Positions 23,901-35,734 of a stretch of DNA of 44,712 bases are shown here, piece by piece. The stretch's first letter is position 1. Every line of letters begins with the position of its first letter. A program made the translations under genes and the position numbers. The stretch comes from Syncephalis plumigaleata (lineage: Eukaryota; Zoopagomycota; Zoopagomycetes; Zoopagales; Piptocephalidaceae), in the NCBI GenBank assembly GCA_025201365.1, contig JAIXMF010000082.1, positions 1-44,712 on the forward strand, read 5' to 3'. Below the pieces are notes generated by a model that did no database searches, was not told the origin of the DNA, and saw only the letters and a program-made list of their open reading frames with translations.

Positions 23901-24534
23901 AATCCAAAAGAGCCGGCACTTTGGCGTGAATCAGTGGCCATTGAACAACGAGCCGGTAATACAGCAGTGGCTAAAGCATTACTAGCTAAAGGTAAGAATG
24001 GCATAATATCAGTGATATACAATTGACTAATCATACATTGTCATCCCGCTCATATTATATTAGCCTTACAAGAGTGTCCATCTTCTGGATTACTTTGGTC
24101 GGATATGATATTCATGGAGGCAAGACCAATGCGTAAATCGAAATCAGCCGACGCGTTAAAGAAGTGCGACAATGACCCTGTAGTCATTATTGCAGTGGCA
24201 CGACTCTTTTGGGCAGAGCGTAAATTGGACAAGGCACGTACGTGGTTTAGTCGTGCTTGCAAGCTAGATCCTGACAATGGCGATGCATGGGCATGGTGGT
24301 TCAAGTTTGAGTGTCAACACGGAACAACGGTAAGCTACACTAATAGTTTCTATTCTTACTGTTAATTAATTAATGATTGCATATGAATAGGAGCAACGAG
24401 AGGAGGTGCAGCAACGATGTATTGCCGCGGAACCGCGTCATGGTACTCGATGGCCAGCTATTGCCAAGGATATACGTAATATCGGTAAACGTACCGGTGA
24501 TCTATTGCCATTAGTAGCAACCAATTTAGAATAG
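20909..24534 (+). CDS. PRP6: PRP6/PRPF6 pre-mRNA splicing factor of the U4/U6.U5 tri-snRNP
   Basis: Fourteen exons (20909-20979, 21051-21104, 21178-21631, 21694-21798, 21878-21972, 22028-22092, 22161-22288, 22345-22471, 22556-23141, 23226-23319, 23392-23556, 23613-23991, 24064-24329, 24391-24534) splice in frame to 910 residues, close to the usual length. The N-terminus is the PRP1_N domain ([20 protein letters not shown]), followed by a charged helical stretch and then a long array of HAT/TPR repeats (repeated W-aa-A-a-LE patterns). PRP6 bridges U5 and U4/U6 in the tri-snRNP. The ending ([14 protein letters not shown]) matches family C-termini. Thirteen introns make it the most intron-rich gene here. 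AATAAA follows at 24604-24609. Confidence 0.97.
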
Positions 24535-24682
24535 TAATCAGTTCTAAATACACATCTCACATATCACTCAATGCCATATATCATTAAGGATAATCACAAT
24601 ACGAATAAAATAGAATCTATGATATAATCACAAAAGAGCGATTTTTATTAAAGCATTGATGATGCTTGAAGAATGGAGGAAA

Positions 24683-25053
24683 CTAGGAGGATTCCTTGGT
24701 ACGGAGTTCTTCAACGTAATCGATATACTTTTGTTGAGCTTCCGCCTGGGATATACCCTTGTTCTCGGTCCAGGCATCCCATTTGTACTTGCCAGCTGGA
24801 TCAAACAGACCAGGACGGGCGGCTACACGGCAACCATGTACAAGCAAGTAATTTGTTAGTACTTGGTATACTAATACTGTAGTTATTCAATTCATGTAGG
24901 TTCAACTAGTTGCTTACTTTCGTTGTCACCGACGGTAGCTTGCTTGAAAAGACCGTAAAGCTTAAGCTTGGACTCGTTGTTGTCGGCCGATTTGAATGTA
25001 ACTACATCTTTTGCTGCCTGGATGAATGCGGCATTACCGGTAGCTTCAGCCAT
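24683..25053 (-). CDS. ACB1: Acyl-CoA-binding protein
   Basis: Two exons, 25053-24918 and 24822-24683, give 91 residues, the usual size of a single-domain ACBP. The core motifs are all present: KLYGLFKQATVGDN, then ARPGLFDPAGKYKWDAW, then the closing helix YIDYVEELR, with the acyl-CoA-contacting Tyr, Lys and Trp residues retained. It buffers and carries long-chain acyl-CoA in the cytosol. The intron carries a TACTAAC branch site. A minus-strand AATAAA lies at 24644-24649, 34 nt beyond the stop. The gene converges with PRP6 and the stops are about 150 bp apart. Confidence 0.97.
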
Positions 25054-25197
25054 GATGAATATAGAGTGTTAGTTAGAAGAAAGAAAGGTGTGGTAGTAGC
25101 AAGCTAGTGTGCAAATACAATAGAAGAGATAGGGGAAAAGAAAGAAGAGTAGTATTGGGAAGGGGACAAGTTGACGACGGAACTCATGCATTAAATA

Positions 25198-25223
25198 CAG
25201 GCTTTTTCCATCCAATTTGCGCA
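25198..25223 (+). repeat. Left terminal inverted repeat
   Basis: 26-bp left end of the TIR element, preceded by TA. It matches the right end in reverse complement except for two bases at positions 4-5. Confidence 0.85.
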
Positions 25224-25309
25224 GTTAGCCTTCTGTTTTTACGAATAAATGATAGTTATAATAACACTTACAATTACCCTGTATTTTGGGGTGTAGATAG
25301 CGATAACTA

Positions 25310-25507
25310 TCACGGATGTATTGTTTTTTGTTGTTTGGTTCCCTCTTGATCTTGCTCATCATTGCTTGAACGTTTAGAAGGAACAGCACCTCGTTGGAAT
25401 TGTGTTGGAATACCGTTTTCATTGCGAGCACTGTGGATAATCTGAATAAAATTCAGACATGCAGCCATATCCCGATTCCATATACGATAATCAATAGCTA
25501 CTTGTAA
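25310..25507 (-). pseudogene. Fanzor/TnpB-like RuvC C-terminal remnant (copy 1)
   Basis: Sixty-five codons bounded by an in-frame TAA upstream (25508-25510) and a TGA at 25310-25312. The peptide contains YRIWNRDMAACLN and NENGIPTQFQR. WNRD-x-x-A-x-x-N is the last RuvC segment of Fanzor proteins, the eukaryotic relatives of TnpB, and the G-x-P-x-x-F-x-R tail is also typical. Upstream, CTSIVGYC may be a decayed zinc finger. The rest of the protein is missing, so it cannot be a working nuclease. The family call rests on motif memory plus the clear similarity to the copy at 38361-38744. Confidence 0.65.
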
Positions 25508-25721
25508 TTACATGACATGGCAATATCCAACTATACTAGTACACTTGTATCATCTACCTTATAGAATTGATGATGATGGTTATCGCTATCAATAAATGAT
25601 CCATTACTAATACTGAATTGTTATTATTATCATGCTGTGTCAATTGACATTTCTATGATGATAATAGTGCTAACAATTGTGTTAATCTATTTATTAATAA
25701 ACTGCAAATGTTAAAGATAAA

Positions 25722-25747
25722 TGCGCAAATTGGATGGAAAAACACTG
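25722..25747 (-). repeat. Right terminal inverted repeat
   Basis: 26-bp right end of the TIR element, followed by TA. It is the inverted counterpart of 25198-25223, with the outermost CAGTG form common in mariner-like elements. Confidence 0.85.
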
Positions 25748-26506
25748 TAGTTCCGATGTAATGACTTCTATGGGGCAATTATCATATGATAACATAAAAT
25801 GGTAAAAGCATTAACCATTCAGTTGACACGTCATTACAATTGCTTTCTAGTTGATAACCATAATTAGACCTAAATCTGACTTGGTATCAAAATTATCTCA
25901 GATTGGATCGTTATTGTGCGTGTGTGTGTGTGTGAAGACTAAAAGTGACTGACTTGTTAATCCTACAAAATATTGAGCTTATATCCTTATGCCTCATGGC
26001 ATATGTGCATATACGCACATGTGTGTGTGTGTGGTCTCTTGACTTATACTGTTTTAAATTCTTTTGTTCTCTCTCTTCTCTTCTCCTTCCTTTCAGTTGA
26101 TCTATACTCCTTTTCTTTCCACTACTCTACCTCTCTTTCTTTCTTTCTTTCTTTCTTTTTGTCAACCAGTCAACGAACAGATAAACGTGGAATTATACCT
26201 GGTGTTATATTTAATAATTGGATGAGCAAACTTGCACTGTTGCTAGTATCTCCTCTCGATTGTTCGTCTTTCCTTAATAGTTTGTATTAGTGACTACTAC
26301 TACTACTACTACTACTATTACTGTTGTTGTTGTTGTAGTTGTTGATTCGTGGCATACACGCTAAACACACTATACTGCTAGTATCTTACACAGATTGGTA
26401 ACAGTATTCATTACCGTGGACTGTCGTCTTCCTCTTTATTACAGATAGATAGGAGTAGTCTTCTATATATCTATTGTAAACAACTAGGAAAAGTTATACC
26501 ACCGTC

Positions 26507-28847
26507 ATGTCGTTGCGTTCATCGGCTTCAATGGGCGGGCTTCGTCCCGCACCTGCAGTGCGAACTCGTGACATGGAGCGTTCATTGCGTAAAGCGACTC
26601 GTAACCAGCCTCAACCGATAAAGCAGAAACATTTAGATGGTAAGAATGAACGTAATACTAGTTAGACGATATGCTAGATTAACTGATGCATTGTTACTGT
26701 TCTAGTTTTGGTGGCATCAAGTTGGTCGCATGAAGTGCCAATGTCAGACTGCTTTACCCTACTTGATCAGCGTATTCGCGAAAACCATTCCTATGTAAGC
26801 TCATTTGCTAGTTGATCCATTAGTGAACGTTTGACTGATCATAATAGCTAGACGACCATTAAATCACTTATTGTAGTTCATGTATTGATGCGTGATGGCA
26901 GTTCAGATCGAGTAATGGGTTATTTGGTAACCATGCCAGGTCTCCTTAACTTGGATCATTCGCGTGATCGATTTGGTAAGTGAAATAATCTATATATGTG
27001 TGTGCGATTATTGAGTATTGATTATAATTTGATAGGTGGACAATTCGAATATATTCGTGCTTATGCTAGCTATTTGGAGGAGAAAGTCGTGGTGTATCGT
27101 GAATTAAAAATTGATTTTGTACGTGCCTATGCTGGAACATTCGCACGTGCGTCGGATCCGCGTGCACGTTCACGTATAGGCGGTGGTGGTGGCGGTGGCG
27201 GTGGCAATAGTCAACCACCGAGTATTGGTCGTTTACGTCGTCTACCCATAGAGAAAGGCTTGCTTAAAGAGGTGGCCACCGTGCAACGACTTATTACAGG
27301 AGTGTTAAAGTGTCGGGTAAGTGTTGAATAATGGGAAATGAAGTACGCGAGAATATACATTACAATATTAACGTGTGCTACCATGCTAGTTTCATGAAAG
27401 AGACATGGATAATCATTTAACATTGGATGCATTCCGATTGCTTATCCGAGACTTGCTACGTCTTTTCCAAGCAGTGAATGAAGGTGTCATCAATATACTG
27501 GAGCATTACTTTGAGATGGAATATGAACAGGCGGCGGAAGCATTATTCGTGTATAAAAGCTTTGCTCGACAAACTGAACGTGTGGTAGAATATCTGGAAA
27601 TGGCGCGTAAAATGCATTATGCAGTACAGATCAACATTCCACGAATGAAACATGTAAGTAGCGCTAGTATTAATGCATATCAATACTAAACAATATCGTT
27701 GAATGATTATAGCCACCGATATCGCTAGTGGATGCACTCGAAGACTATTTAAGAACAATTGATCCATCGTCATCATCGGCATCAGCAACTCAAAAATCGA
27801 TGCCTAGTTTAGTACGGGCACAGACGTTGGCAGCTCAAGTACCAGGTAGGTATAGATTAGCTTGTAATACTATAAATGCATGATGTGCACGTATACTAAT
27901 ATAGTAACAATCATCTAGTGAATACAGCACCACCAACACGTGCTTCCACCATACCTGTATCGAAACCAGGATTGGAGGTACAACCATGGTCAGCTACATC
28001 TACGGCAAGTCCAGCTGTTCAGCATTCATCACAACAGCAACAGCAACAACGATCATCGCGTACATTGCCACCTAATGCACCACCAGAGATTATTGATTTC
28101 TTTGCCAGTATCGAGGATGAGCAACGATTCCTCGATCAGAACCCGGCACTTGTTGAATCTGCTGTAGCCAACACCGGTAACAATCCATTCCATGGTCAAA
28201 TACCAGCTGCTTATCAGCCCTACAATCCATTCCGACAAACAATGCTACTTACAGATGGTCAGCCTATGGCAACAAGTAATCCCATGTCATCAAATCCATT
28301 TGGTATGGGATCGACAGGATTTGACTCTGCCTTTAACAATAATCAACTGAATGGTCTTGATCTAGCAGTTGTATCGCAGAATAACCTGCACGCATCGTCG
28401 TCACATCATTTGGCAGTGCCGACTAATGAGTTCAACCCATTTGCTACGACAAGTAATTTGAATAACAACTATGCCGCCAGTAATTACACGACATCGTCCA
28501 TTTACACGGCAGCATCATCAACGTCGACATCGCCGGAGCACTCACCTTGGGCCTTGACACCGTATCAAGGACCACCGGCTACCACTGGCCGTATTCGCGA
28601 GTCATTAAATCCATTCTTATTTTCAACGCCGGCAGCAGCCGCTTCTACTTCATGGCTACCAAGCACGTCATCCTCATTGAACACCAGTAACAATATGAGC
28701 AACATGAGCAACATGAACAACATGAATAATCATTTCCAACAACAACAGCAACTGCAACAGCAATCATATCATCATCAGCAACCATATCAGCAACAACAGC
28801 AACTGCAACAGCAACATCAACATCATCACATTCCTAATCTGTTTTAA
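26507..28847 (+). CDS. AP180/CALM-type clathrin adaptor (ANTH domain)
   Basis: Seven exons (26507-26639, 26706-26794, 26852-26975, 27036-27316, 27390-27653, 27713-27845, 27919-28847) give 650 residues. The first about 290 residues are an ANTH domain: SLRKATR with KATRN near the phosphoinositide-binding loop, KSLIVVHVLMRDG, then LLRLFQAVNEGVINILEHYF. A glycine run (nine Gly) interrupts the domain between helices. The tail is disordered, ends in Gln/His repeats, and holds five NPF tripeptides, which bind EH-domain proteins such as Pan1/Ede1. It would recruit clathrin to PI(4,5)P2 membranes in endocytosis, like yeast Yap1801/1802. Start chosen at the first ATG, whose next residues are basic and lead directly into the domain. 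Confidence 0.94.
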
Positions 28848-29317
28848 TTCTATTGATATTAGTTTTCTTTTTTCTAATCAAGTTCAAATGGTGATAGAGA
28901 TGCGCGACGTTAATTGTAATTGAATAACATAGGATATAAGCATTTGAACAACGATATCACAATAGTATTTTATGTAGGCTCTTTGCCAATTATTCACGTT
29001 GTCCTATTGTCATTGGTAGTATTATTTTTCTTGTCGTATAACTTACTCGGTTTCTTTGTGGTGGAAAACTTTATGATGAAATACACATTACATTTTATTT
29101 ATAAAAAAGATTAAGTAATAGCGCGTAGTTAGTGATGTTACGAACACTCAAGTTTATTATGGATATGATGAATCGGCTAGAAGGCGGTATCATTGATAAA
29201 TAGGAGTTATTATGATTATAGTACGATATTGACTTGGTAGATGATGGTATATTTGCTTGGATGACACTACGAATATGCGTGTTACATGATTGATGATTTT
29301 ATACTTGATGAGTCAGT
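28848..29317. other. Convergent 3' region between AP180 and paralogue A
   Basis: About 470 bp of AT-rich DNA between two converging genes. A minus-strand AATAAA at 29153-29158 could serve paralogue A. A 64-codon open frame (28920-29114) has a hydrophobic stretch but no recognisable content and is probably 3' UTR. Confidence 0.5.
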
Positions 29318-31365
29318 TTAGACCATATATCGGATGGTCTCCGTACTCTTAGCATTTGCAGGCATGGTAATACTAGGTCTGGCGTCACTCATGGATAGTC
29401 TCGACGATGATGGTGTCTTTGACTTGATGGAATAGGTTTGGAAAAAGTTCCTGACAGCCCTGAACGTGTTGACCGTTGCACCAGATACCGAATTATGCCG
29501 ATTGGAGACACCCACCACCAGTAACAGAGTGAATGACCGTAGGAGAGCGCTGACATTTCGCGTGATAGCCCAGGCTAGCAATCCCTCAGGATGAAGGGTT
29601 ACACTTTTGATAAGTAAAAGCAAATTTGCAACGAATCCTACGAGGAAGACGAATGCGCAAGTAAATGAAATAATCCATAGCTAAATCAATAGAACAAATG
29701 ATTAGTCACAAGGCATGTATGTTATTATGAACCACGTTGCTATCTAGCTTACCTTTCTTAGCGATTGAAATGTATTCCGACAACCGGACCACGTTTGCAA
29801 ATGTCGTCGAAATATAATGGCTAAATGATTATTTACACGTCATTTAGTTGATTATCCTACAAGGAATGGATTGTATCAATTCCACTTACCATTGTATATG
29901 AAAATACCACAAGTAAACAATTGAAGAATTGCGTTGATGTAGGTGATGACACTAAATGCCGTGCTCACGATTTCATTGAATGGCACAAAGTCCAGAATGA
30001 ACCGGATGCCAAGTACCGTCATCTGCGCTGCATAGCACACGATAATGCCCATTTTGAATGGAAATTTACGATTGGCCTCCACAGCACTAATTACCGGACA
30101 CCTATCGAGGAGCAGTGCATGAGATGATACGTCGATTGAAGAAGATCGATTAGCATTACAACATTAATGATATACTTCTTTCCTTCCTCTTTACTTACCA
30201 GGCTAGCAATAACCAGTAGAAGGTGGCACTGTATAGAATGGTACTTATGCGTACAATAGTATAATTGGCTAGACACATTAATCTTATAGGAATAGCGATG
30301 GTCGATACTAATCGAGCAATTGACAATGTTAATAGAATGAATAATCGAGATTGATGATGCTGCCCATTACTTACGTAGTGTCGACGCTAAACCCACGATG
30401 AAAATAATACTACGTGGATCAAGTGAGAACTTGCCCTGAAATATCAATAATAAAAGGGTTCGTAGTCCACTTAGAAATATAATTGCACCAGCAGCGACAA
30501 GTACTGTATTGCACGCACGGTAACCATTCGATAGAAACAGCTCATTCCACGGACCAAGTTCTACAAATGAATGTTAACAAATGTGATCGATTTCATTATC
30601 GATACTGCCCTGCTGATTTGCTCACCTTGCTTTAAATTAATTGGAATGTATTCCCCAGCTTCATCGTAAGCATCTACAAATTCATCGAAATACTTTTCCG
30701 ATAGGAGTGCCACAGGAATGGGCGGCTGGTCATCAGGAATGAAAACACTCGAGGATATGTAAGGCACGATGGTTGGCGCTCCCTCCACTCCGTGATAAAC
30801 GCCTTTTAATATGTAAAGAAGCGCTTTAGTTGGCGGATAATTATGATATCGTGTAAGATCACCGCCATACGCTTGCACCTCGATTGCCACCTAAGCGTAG
30901 TGCATGTGTAAATGTATGCAAGTATAGTGATTGTTAGCAGATGTATCATCACTTATTATTACTGTTTGTAATTGCTAGTAGAGTACGTACCTGAGTTACA
31001 GTATAACAGCCATGGTCCCGAACGTAATCGTCATCAAGTACAATGACCAATTCGTTAAACGTTGGCACGCCATCAGCGGTTAGCGGATTGTGGAAGCGTG
31101 TCGCTTTGTCAGGACGAAGCAGTGTACATGTGGTGTTATCGGCAAATGACGGATTATAGGCAATGCCCGAGATATTATACGGTGAGTAGTAGCTTTCAAA
31201 TACGTCAAAAGTTGGATAGGTGATGGTACGATTGTTATACGGGAAACTGATCGATGCATTAGCGAAATAAGCGGTATTAATAATAGTAATAGTGATAGTG
31301 ATAGTGATAATAAGGTAGAAGGAGATAATACAGTTTGCAACACGCATATTAACGAGTGAGTTCAT
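29318..31365 (-). CDS. Paralogue A: PA-like ectodomain, seven-helix membrane protein
   Basis: Seven exons (31365-30991, 30890-30626, 30560-30375, 30307-30199, 30101-29890, 29820-29753, 29680-29318) give 525 residues. A hydrophobic signal segment follows the start. The ectodomain (about 40-212) carries YPTFD, a strand then C-Y-T-V-T-Q, and PPIPVALLS, the order seen in protease-associated (PA) domains. Then comes LGPWNELF and about seven hydrophobic helices (first about 227-250), with a Ser-rich basic cytoplasmic tail. The third exon (186 nt) equals the 71 plus 115 nt exons of the three paralogues, so an intron was lost here. No named family is recognised; receptor or transporter are both possible. 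The start could also be the next Met six residues in. Confidence 0.85.
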
Positions 31366-32210
31366 GCTGAGAGGACTGTAGTAAAACACAATTAAATGCT
31401 GGAATAGAATAATATTAATAAAGGCTTTGGTAGAATAATTTCATAAATGGTGCTACTATGGATTTGTAATTAAATAAATGATAGTGAATTATCAAATGGG
31501 ATGCTAATGGAGTAAGGAAAAGATTTGCTGCTTATTATTCGATAGTTGTAAGAAATTGAATGGTGAAGACAAAAAGAAGAAGAGGACGAGGAAGAGGATG
31601 CTGATGCTGATGCTGATGAGGATGAGGATGAAGATGAAGATGATGACAGGGTAGGTACAACTGGAATCATCATCAAATGGATGGACTTAACGGATGATAA
31701 TATATATATATGGTTCTATTGGAGCTTACCGCTCGGTGATATAGGATGAAGCCGTGTTTGAGCCATACTAGCAAAATCCTGTTTATAGGAGAGTATAACT
31801 TGAAGGCATTTGATACAATTCGATACATGCAATGCTGCATGGTGGTAACACAAAAGTGTGACTTCAAACAATAGAACAAAACAAACCGGACACGTAAAGG
31901 TTTACTTGCCATTTTAGAACATTTCATACAGCATGTTTATTAGATGAAGTCAGCAGTATTGTTATTATTAGTACTTATTTATTGCTAACGATAGATGAAT
32001 AAACAGAATATCATACATAACTTTAATAAAAAAGTATATAATAAGGACAGCATAGTAAACTAGACAGAAAAAAGTTGTATTTATAAGGATAGATAGATGG
32101 GGAAGGAAGGAAGGGAGGGAGATAGGTATAATAGTAGGTATAATAGTAGTGGCTATAGCTGTCAAAATGCAACCATCCTACTTGAATGACATTGGAAACT
32201 GTATATACGT
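31366..32210. other. Intergenic between paralogues A and B
   Basis: About 845 bp with the promoter of A and 3' flank of B. It contains a GATGCT/GATGAG imperfect repeat (about 31594-31648), which gives poly-Ser-like frames on the minus strand by chance. No gene is supported. Confidence 0.5.
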
Positions 32211-34315
32211 TTAGTAGTCAGCTTTTCGTTCCGCTCTTCCTTGTTCCAATACGTCATTGTCCGAGTGACCACTGCATAGGGTAGCATCGCTATTCGAGGC
32301 ATCCTCCTGCTCCTCCTTGATTTGTGGCATGGCCACAGTAACGTAGATCTCTTTGCTTGTGGTAGCGTTAGATTTTGGCACGCTACTACCTGACGACGCG
32401 TAGGATTGCTGGGTCGACAAATCGCACGAATCCTCATATCTACTGAGTCCGAATCGTTTCGCGAGACGTCGAATGGGTGTTAGATGCGACGAGTAGGCGC
32501 CTGACGACGGTGCAAAGTCATTACGACGTGGTACACGCTTCGATGGCATACGTACACCAAAGATGAATAGTAGTGCAATGGCTCGTAGCGTGTAGCCAAT
32601 ATTGGTGAATACGTGCATGATTGTTACACGAACAGGCGTTGTACTTCCTTTCGAGCTAACCGTGATAAAGTTACCGATCGACAGGATAAGAATGCCTAGG
32701 AATCCCACTGCACCAATGTAGCTCAGCTTGGTGAGTGCAGTGTAGGTCTTGCCATGAATACGATGTTTACGACCGGTCACGAAGAACACCACGGTGAAGT
32801 AGATGAAAATGAGCGCATTCACCGCTTGCAACGAAGGTATACAATAGACGGTAATCTGGAGCAAGTGTATGCGAACGGAATCGTCGATAATAATCAACGT
32901 GTCGATCACCTGTATAAGGTAGAATGCAATAAGAAGACCACCGGACAAACAGATAATGATACGTTGCGTGGCCACATGACGTCCCGGATGTATGGCGGCA
33001 AAAAGCCAATTCCTAATTATTGCGCGTAGACAATTAGCGATCTAATAGCAATTTAATAGCAATGGCAATAATAATAAGGATAAGGATAAACTTACCATGT
33101 GTATAATAGCAGATAGAATGCCAATGTGAATAAAACTGTGCTAAATTGTCCTATAACTATGCTTGTTTGACGACGTATTGGCATTGGTAGTGTTGTGATA
33201 AACACTATCATCGAATGTTGGTTAGTATTATGGATTGGATTCCGATTACATTTCCATGCTATCACGCTAATACTTACATAGAGTGGAGGTGACACTGATG
33301 GCGAAGATCACATTTCGACGTTCGAGTTTCAGTTGTTTAGCGGCGATTAATTTGCCTACGGCAACTAGTCCGTAAAAGACGAAACCAGCATTCTGTACAG
33401 TAATAATAATTCTATATCAGTTACAAGGTTCTAAATGCATATGTATATGTGTATATACACGCGTATAATGCGACCTACCAGACCGACCAAGATGTAAATG
33501 AAAGCGTAGTATGTAGGACTGGTGAAAATACTATTCCATGGACCGGGTTCTAAGCAAAAGATGGAAAAAACATAACTATGAGTAAGATCTATTTTATAAT
33601 CTAGTCTCATCAATCCTATTGCCTACCGTATTTGACATCAACGGTAATCTGGTAGCTACTACCAACCCGTTGCTTTACCATAAAATCCTCAGTAGAGTCT
33701 GGTAGTACGAGTGCCATCGGAATGGCCGGTGTTCCATCTGGTATACCGACGCTCCTTGCTTGGTACGGTTCGGAGTAGGGACCACCGCGGACGACGACAC
33801 TATCTTCATTGATCCATTTCGCCATAAGGTAAAGCATTAATTTAACCGGTGGATAACCAAGTTCGACAAGTCCACTATTGAATTCGTTGATATTCTCCAC
33901 AACCTGCATCGTGTTGCCACATTAGTCATTTGACAGTAACTTCATATAATTAATCGATTTAGCTTACCTGGGCAATAGTCAGGCATCCCGCCTCTCTGAC
34001 ATCCTCCTCACGAATACCCATGATCGTGGATGTTGCCGGTTTAATGCCAACTCTACTCGCGGGTATAACACCTGCCAATCGTAGGGAGCATGGCTTTGGG
34101 TACTTTGACATTTGCATCGGGAGAAACACGCCCGATTCGCGATATTGCTCCTGACCTCTTGAGGCTTGAAAGTAGTCATAAGTGGGATAAGTAACTACAA
34201 CTGGGGTGGATTCAGTGGTGTTTTGATCCGTTGCTTTCGGCGGTATCGTGAATGTAACATGCGCATTAATGTATTGACACGATGCCAATATGATAACGAG
34301 TAGCATATACCACAT
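32211..34315 (-). CDS. Paralogue B: PA-like ectodomain, seven-helix membrane protein
   Basis: Six exons (34315-33968, 33903-33627, 33549-33479, 33392-33278, 33204-33096, 33012-32211) give 573 residues. It has a signal peptide (MLLVIILASC core), YPTYDYF, a PA-like ectodomain with AGCLTIAQ and AIPMALVLP, the shared GGPYSEPY patch, then PGPWNSIF and seven clear hydrophobic helices (about 221-246, 254-274, 292-315, 330-353, 365-393, 412-436, 450-472). The roughly 100-residue tail is rich in Ser, Lys and acidic residues and carries clustered Ser, suggesting phosphorylation. The large last exon (802 nt) replaces three or four exons of the paralogues, so B has lost the 3' introns. The intron before exon 5 has an ATACTAAC branch site. 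Confidence 0.87.
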
Positions 34316-34515
34316 GCTGAACAAGCAGTATAGTTGAGTAATTGAATGAATAAATGGAAATCAAGAAATAGAGGTGTGAGTGTGTGTAAGCGGACCTGCC
34401 GCAATAATTGGAGAGGTTATACCGTATTTTTTTTAAAAAAGAGTAAAGGCAAACGATAGGTCAACTACACGAAGGAAAGAAATAATGTTAGCTTAACTAG
34501 TGGCAAGTAAGAATG

Positions 34516-34566
<51 letters not shown>

Positions 34567-35734
34567 ACTAGTGAGGCCTGCTCGATATGCCAAAGTAATA
34601 AAGAATACTAGAATATTAGAATGGAAGAGAGAAAAGAGAAAGAGAGAAAAGGTAAATGCTAGAATAGGTGGTTTGCACGAATAGTAGATTAGTAGAAAGA
34701 GTCGGTTTACATGACTTTTTGCTAGCTTACTTGCTACGCCTCGCCATACTCAATATGGTGAAGGGATGAAGAAAGTGAAACGCTACTTGCCAGTTACAAG
34801 TCGGCGTTTATTGAAAGCCGGTGTACTTCCTCTATTACAAAAATAGTATTAACCCTTCCTGTTTCATCATCATCATCATTAGTGTCATCATCAAAAGTTC
34901 CCCCTCCCCTCACTTTCATTCATACAACGGAGTTATTCTCAACTACTAGTTGAACATCCGCAAATAGTTGCATAAATCCGGTCGAGTCGCTATTATTATC
35001 CTCTTATCGCTTCTATATAGAAACACTAAAAAGTTCCATTCCATTAATAACCAATAAGGTATTAATTTGCTCACTAAAAAGGTTCATTGTATCGTGGCAT
35101 GACATGGTGTGATGTGAGGTACAATGTCATTTTGTCGTGTAACTCGCCCATTCTTCACTAGTGATTACACCAACATGTGTTTATTGATCACAATAGCGGT
35201 GTCATTTACACGCGGGCCTATTTGATTGCGACGTACACGTCATGTACATTTAGGGAATACAGACGTATTGCTAGTAGGGAGAACGTTGCTTTGCATTATT
35301 ACATTGTTATAGGAGAGTAACGGGCTTGATAATACAGCTAAGCACTGGCTTGCTCCTCTTCTATCCCAATTATATATTTTCTTATGAATAAAGTATTATA
35401 TCATACTATGACCATAGAGAATAGGACTAGCAAGTATTTATTACACGTTTACATGGAACTTTAGTATAGTGGAGACAAGGGCTTATCAATGGTAAACGGC
35501 GGAATGGCACAAGTGATGCATGTCAATCCATGAATGTTTATTTGCTGTAACACTGCGCCTATGAACCGTATCAACAACGTGACCGGCATAATTCGAAACG
35601 TAAAGTCTACGAGTGATGCCTTATTCGGAAAAATGCCTACCCATAAATTGCATCATGAAAAATACGATACCCATCAGTGCAACATTTACAGCCTAGTGGC
35701 CTATGTTCACATTGTAGAAGAGCGTTTTCTTATT
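34316..35734. other. Intergenic between paralogues B and C
   Basis: About 1.4 kb with the promoter of B and 3' flank of C. It contains a long GA run (about 34522-34562), a CAT run near 34865-34880 and a T8-A6 tract near 34428. No gene seen. Minus-strand AATAAA candidates for C occur near 35537 and 35431. Confidence 0.5.
34522..34562. repeat. GA dinucleotide microsatellite
   Basis: An uninterrupted GA repeat of about 20 units roughly 200 bp upstream of the paralogue B start codon. On the coding strand of B it is a CT tract, which can act as a promoter element or be length-variable. Confidence 0.9.

Larger units (their letters stand above)
25198..25747. mobile_element. 550-bp non-autonomous TIR transposon, TA-flanked (mariner-like)
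   Basis: The ends are 26-bp inverted repeats with 24 of 26 bases matching (25198-25223 versus the reverse complement of 25722-25747). They start CAG and share the core TTTTTCCATCCAATTTGCGC. Both ends abut TA (25196-25197 and 25748-25749), the target duplication of Tc1/mariner elements. There is no transposase. Inside, on the minus strand, is a broken Fanzor/TnpB-like C-terminus. Fanzor genes are known to ride in several eukaryotic DNA transposon groups including mariner, so this looks like an internally deleted derivative of such an element. Confidence 0.8.
25054..26506. other. Divergent intergenic region (ACBP / AP180) holding a TIR element
   Basis: About 1.45 kb between the start codons of ACBP (-) and the ANTH gene (+). 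It holds the 550-bp TIR element described separately, a GT run (about 25918-25934), a CT/CTTT run (about 26068-26158), and a CTA run (about 26293-26317). The two promoters must lie at the ends, roughly 25054-25195 and after 26320. Confidence 0.6.

Noticed and set aside
28920-29114. 64-codon hydrophobic frame after AP180
   Set aside because: AT-rich 3' flank between convergent genes; no recognisable domain and no splice support.
31470-31676. Poly-Ser frame upstream of paralogue A
   Set aside because: Produced by the imperfect GAT/GAG repeat at 31594-31648.
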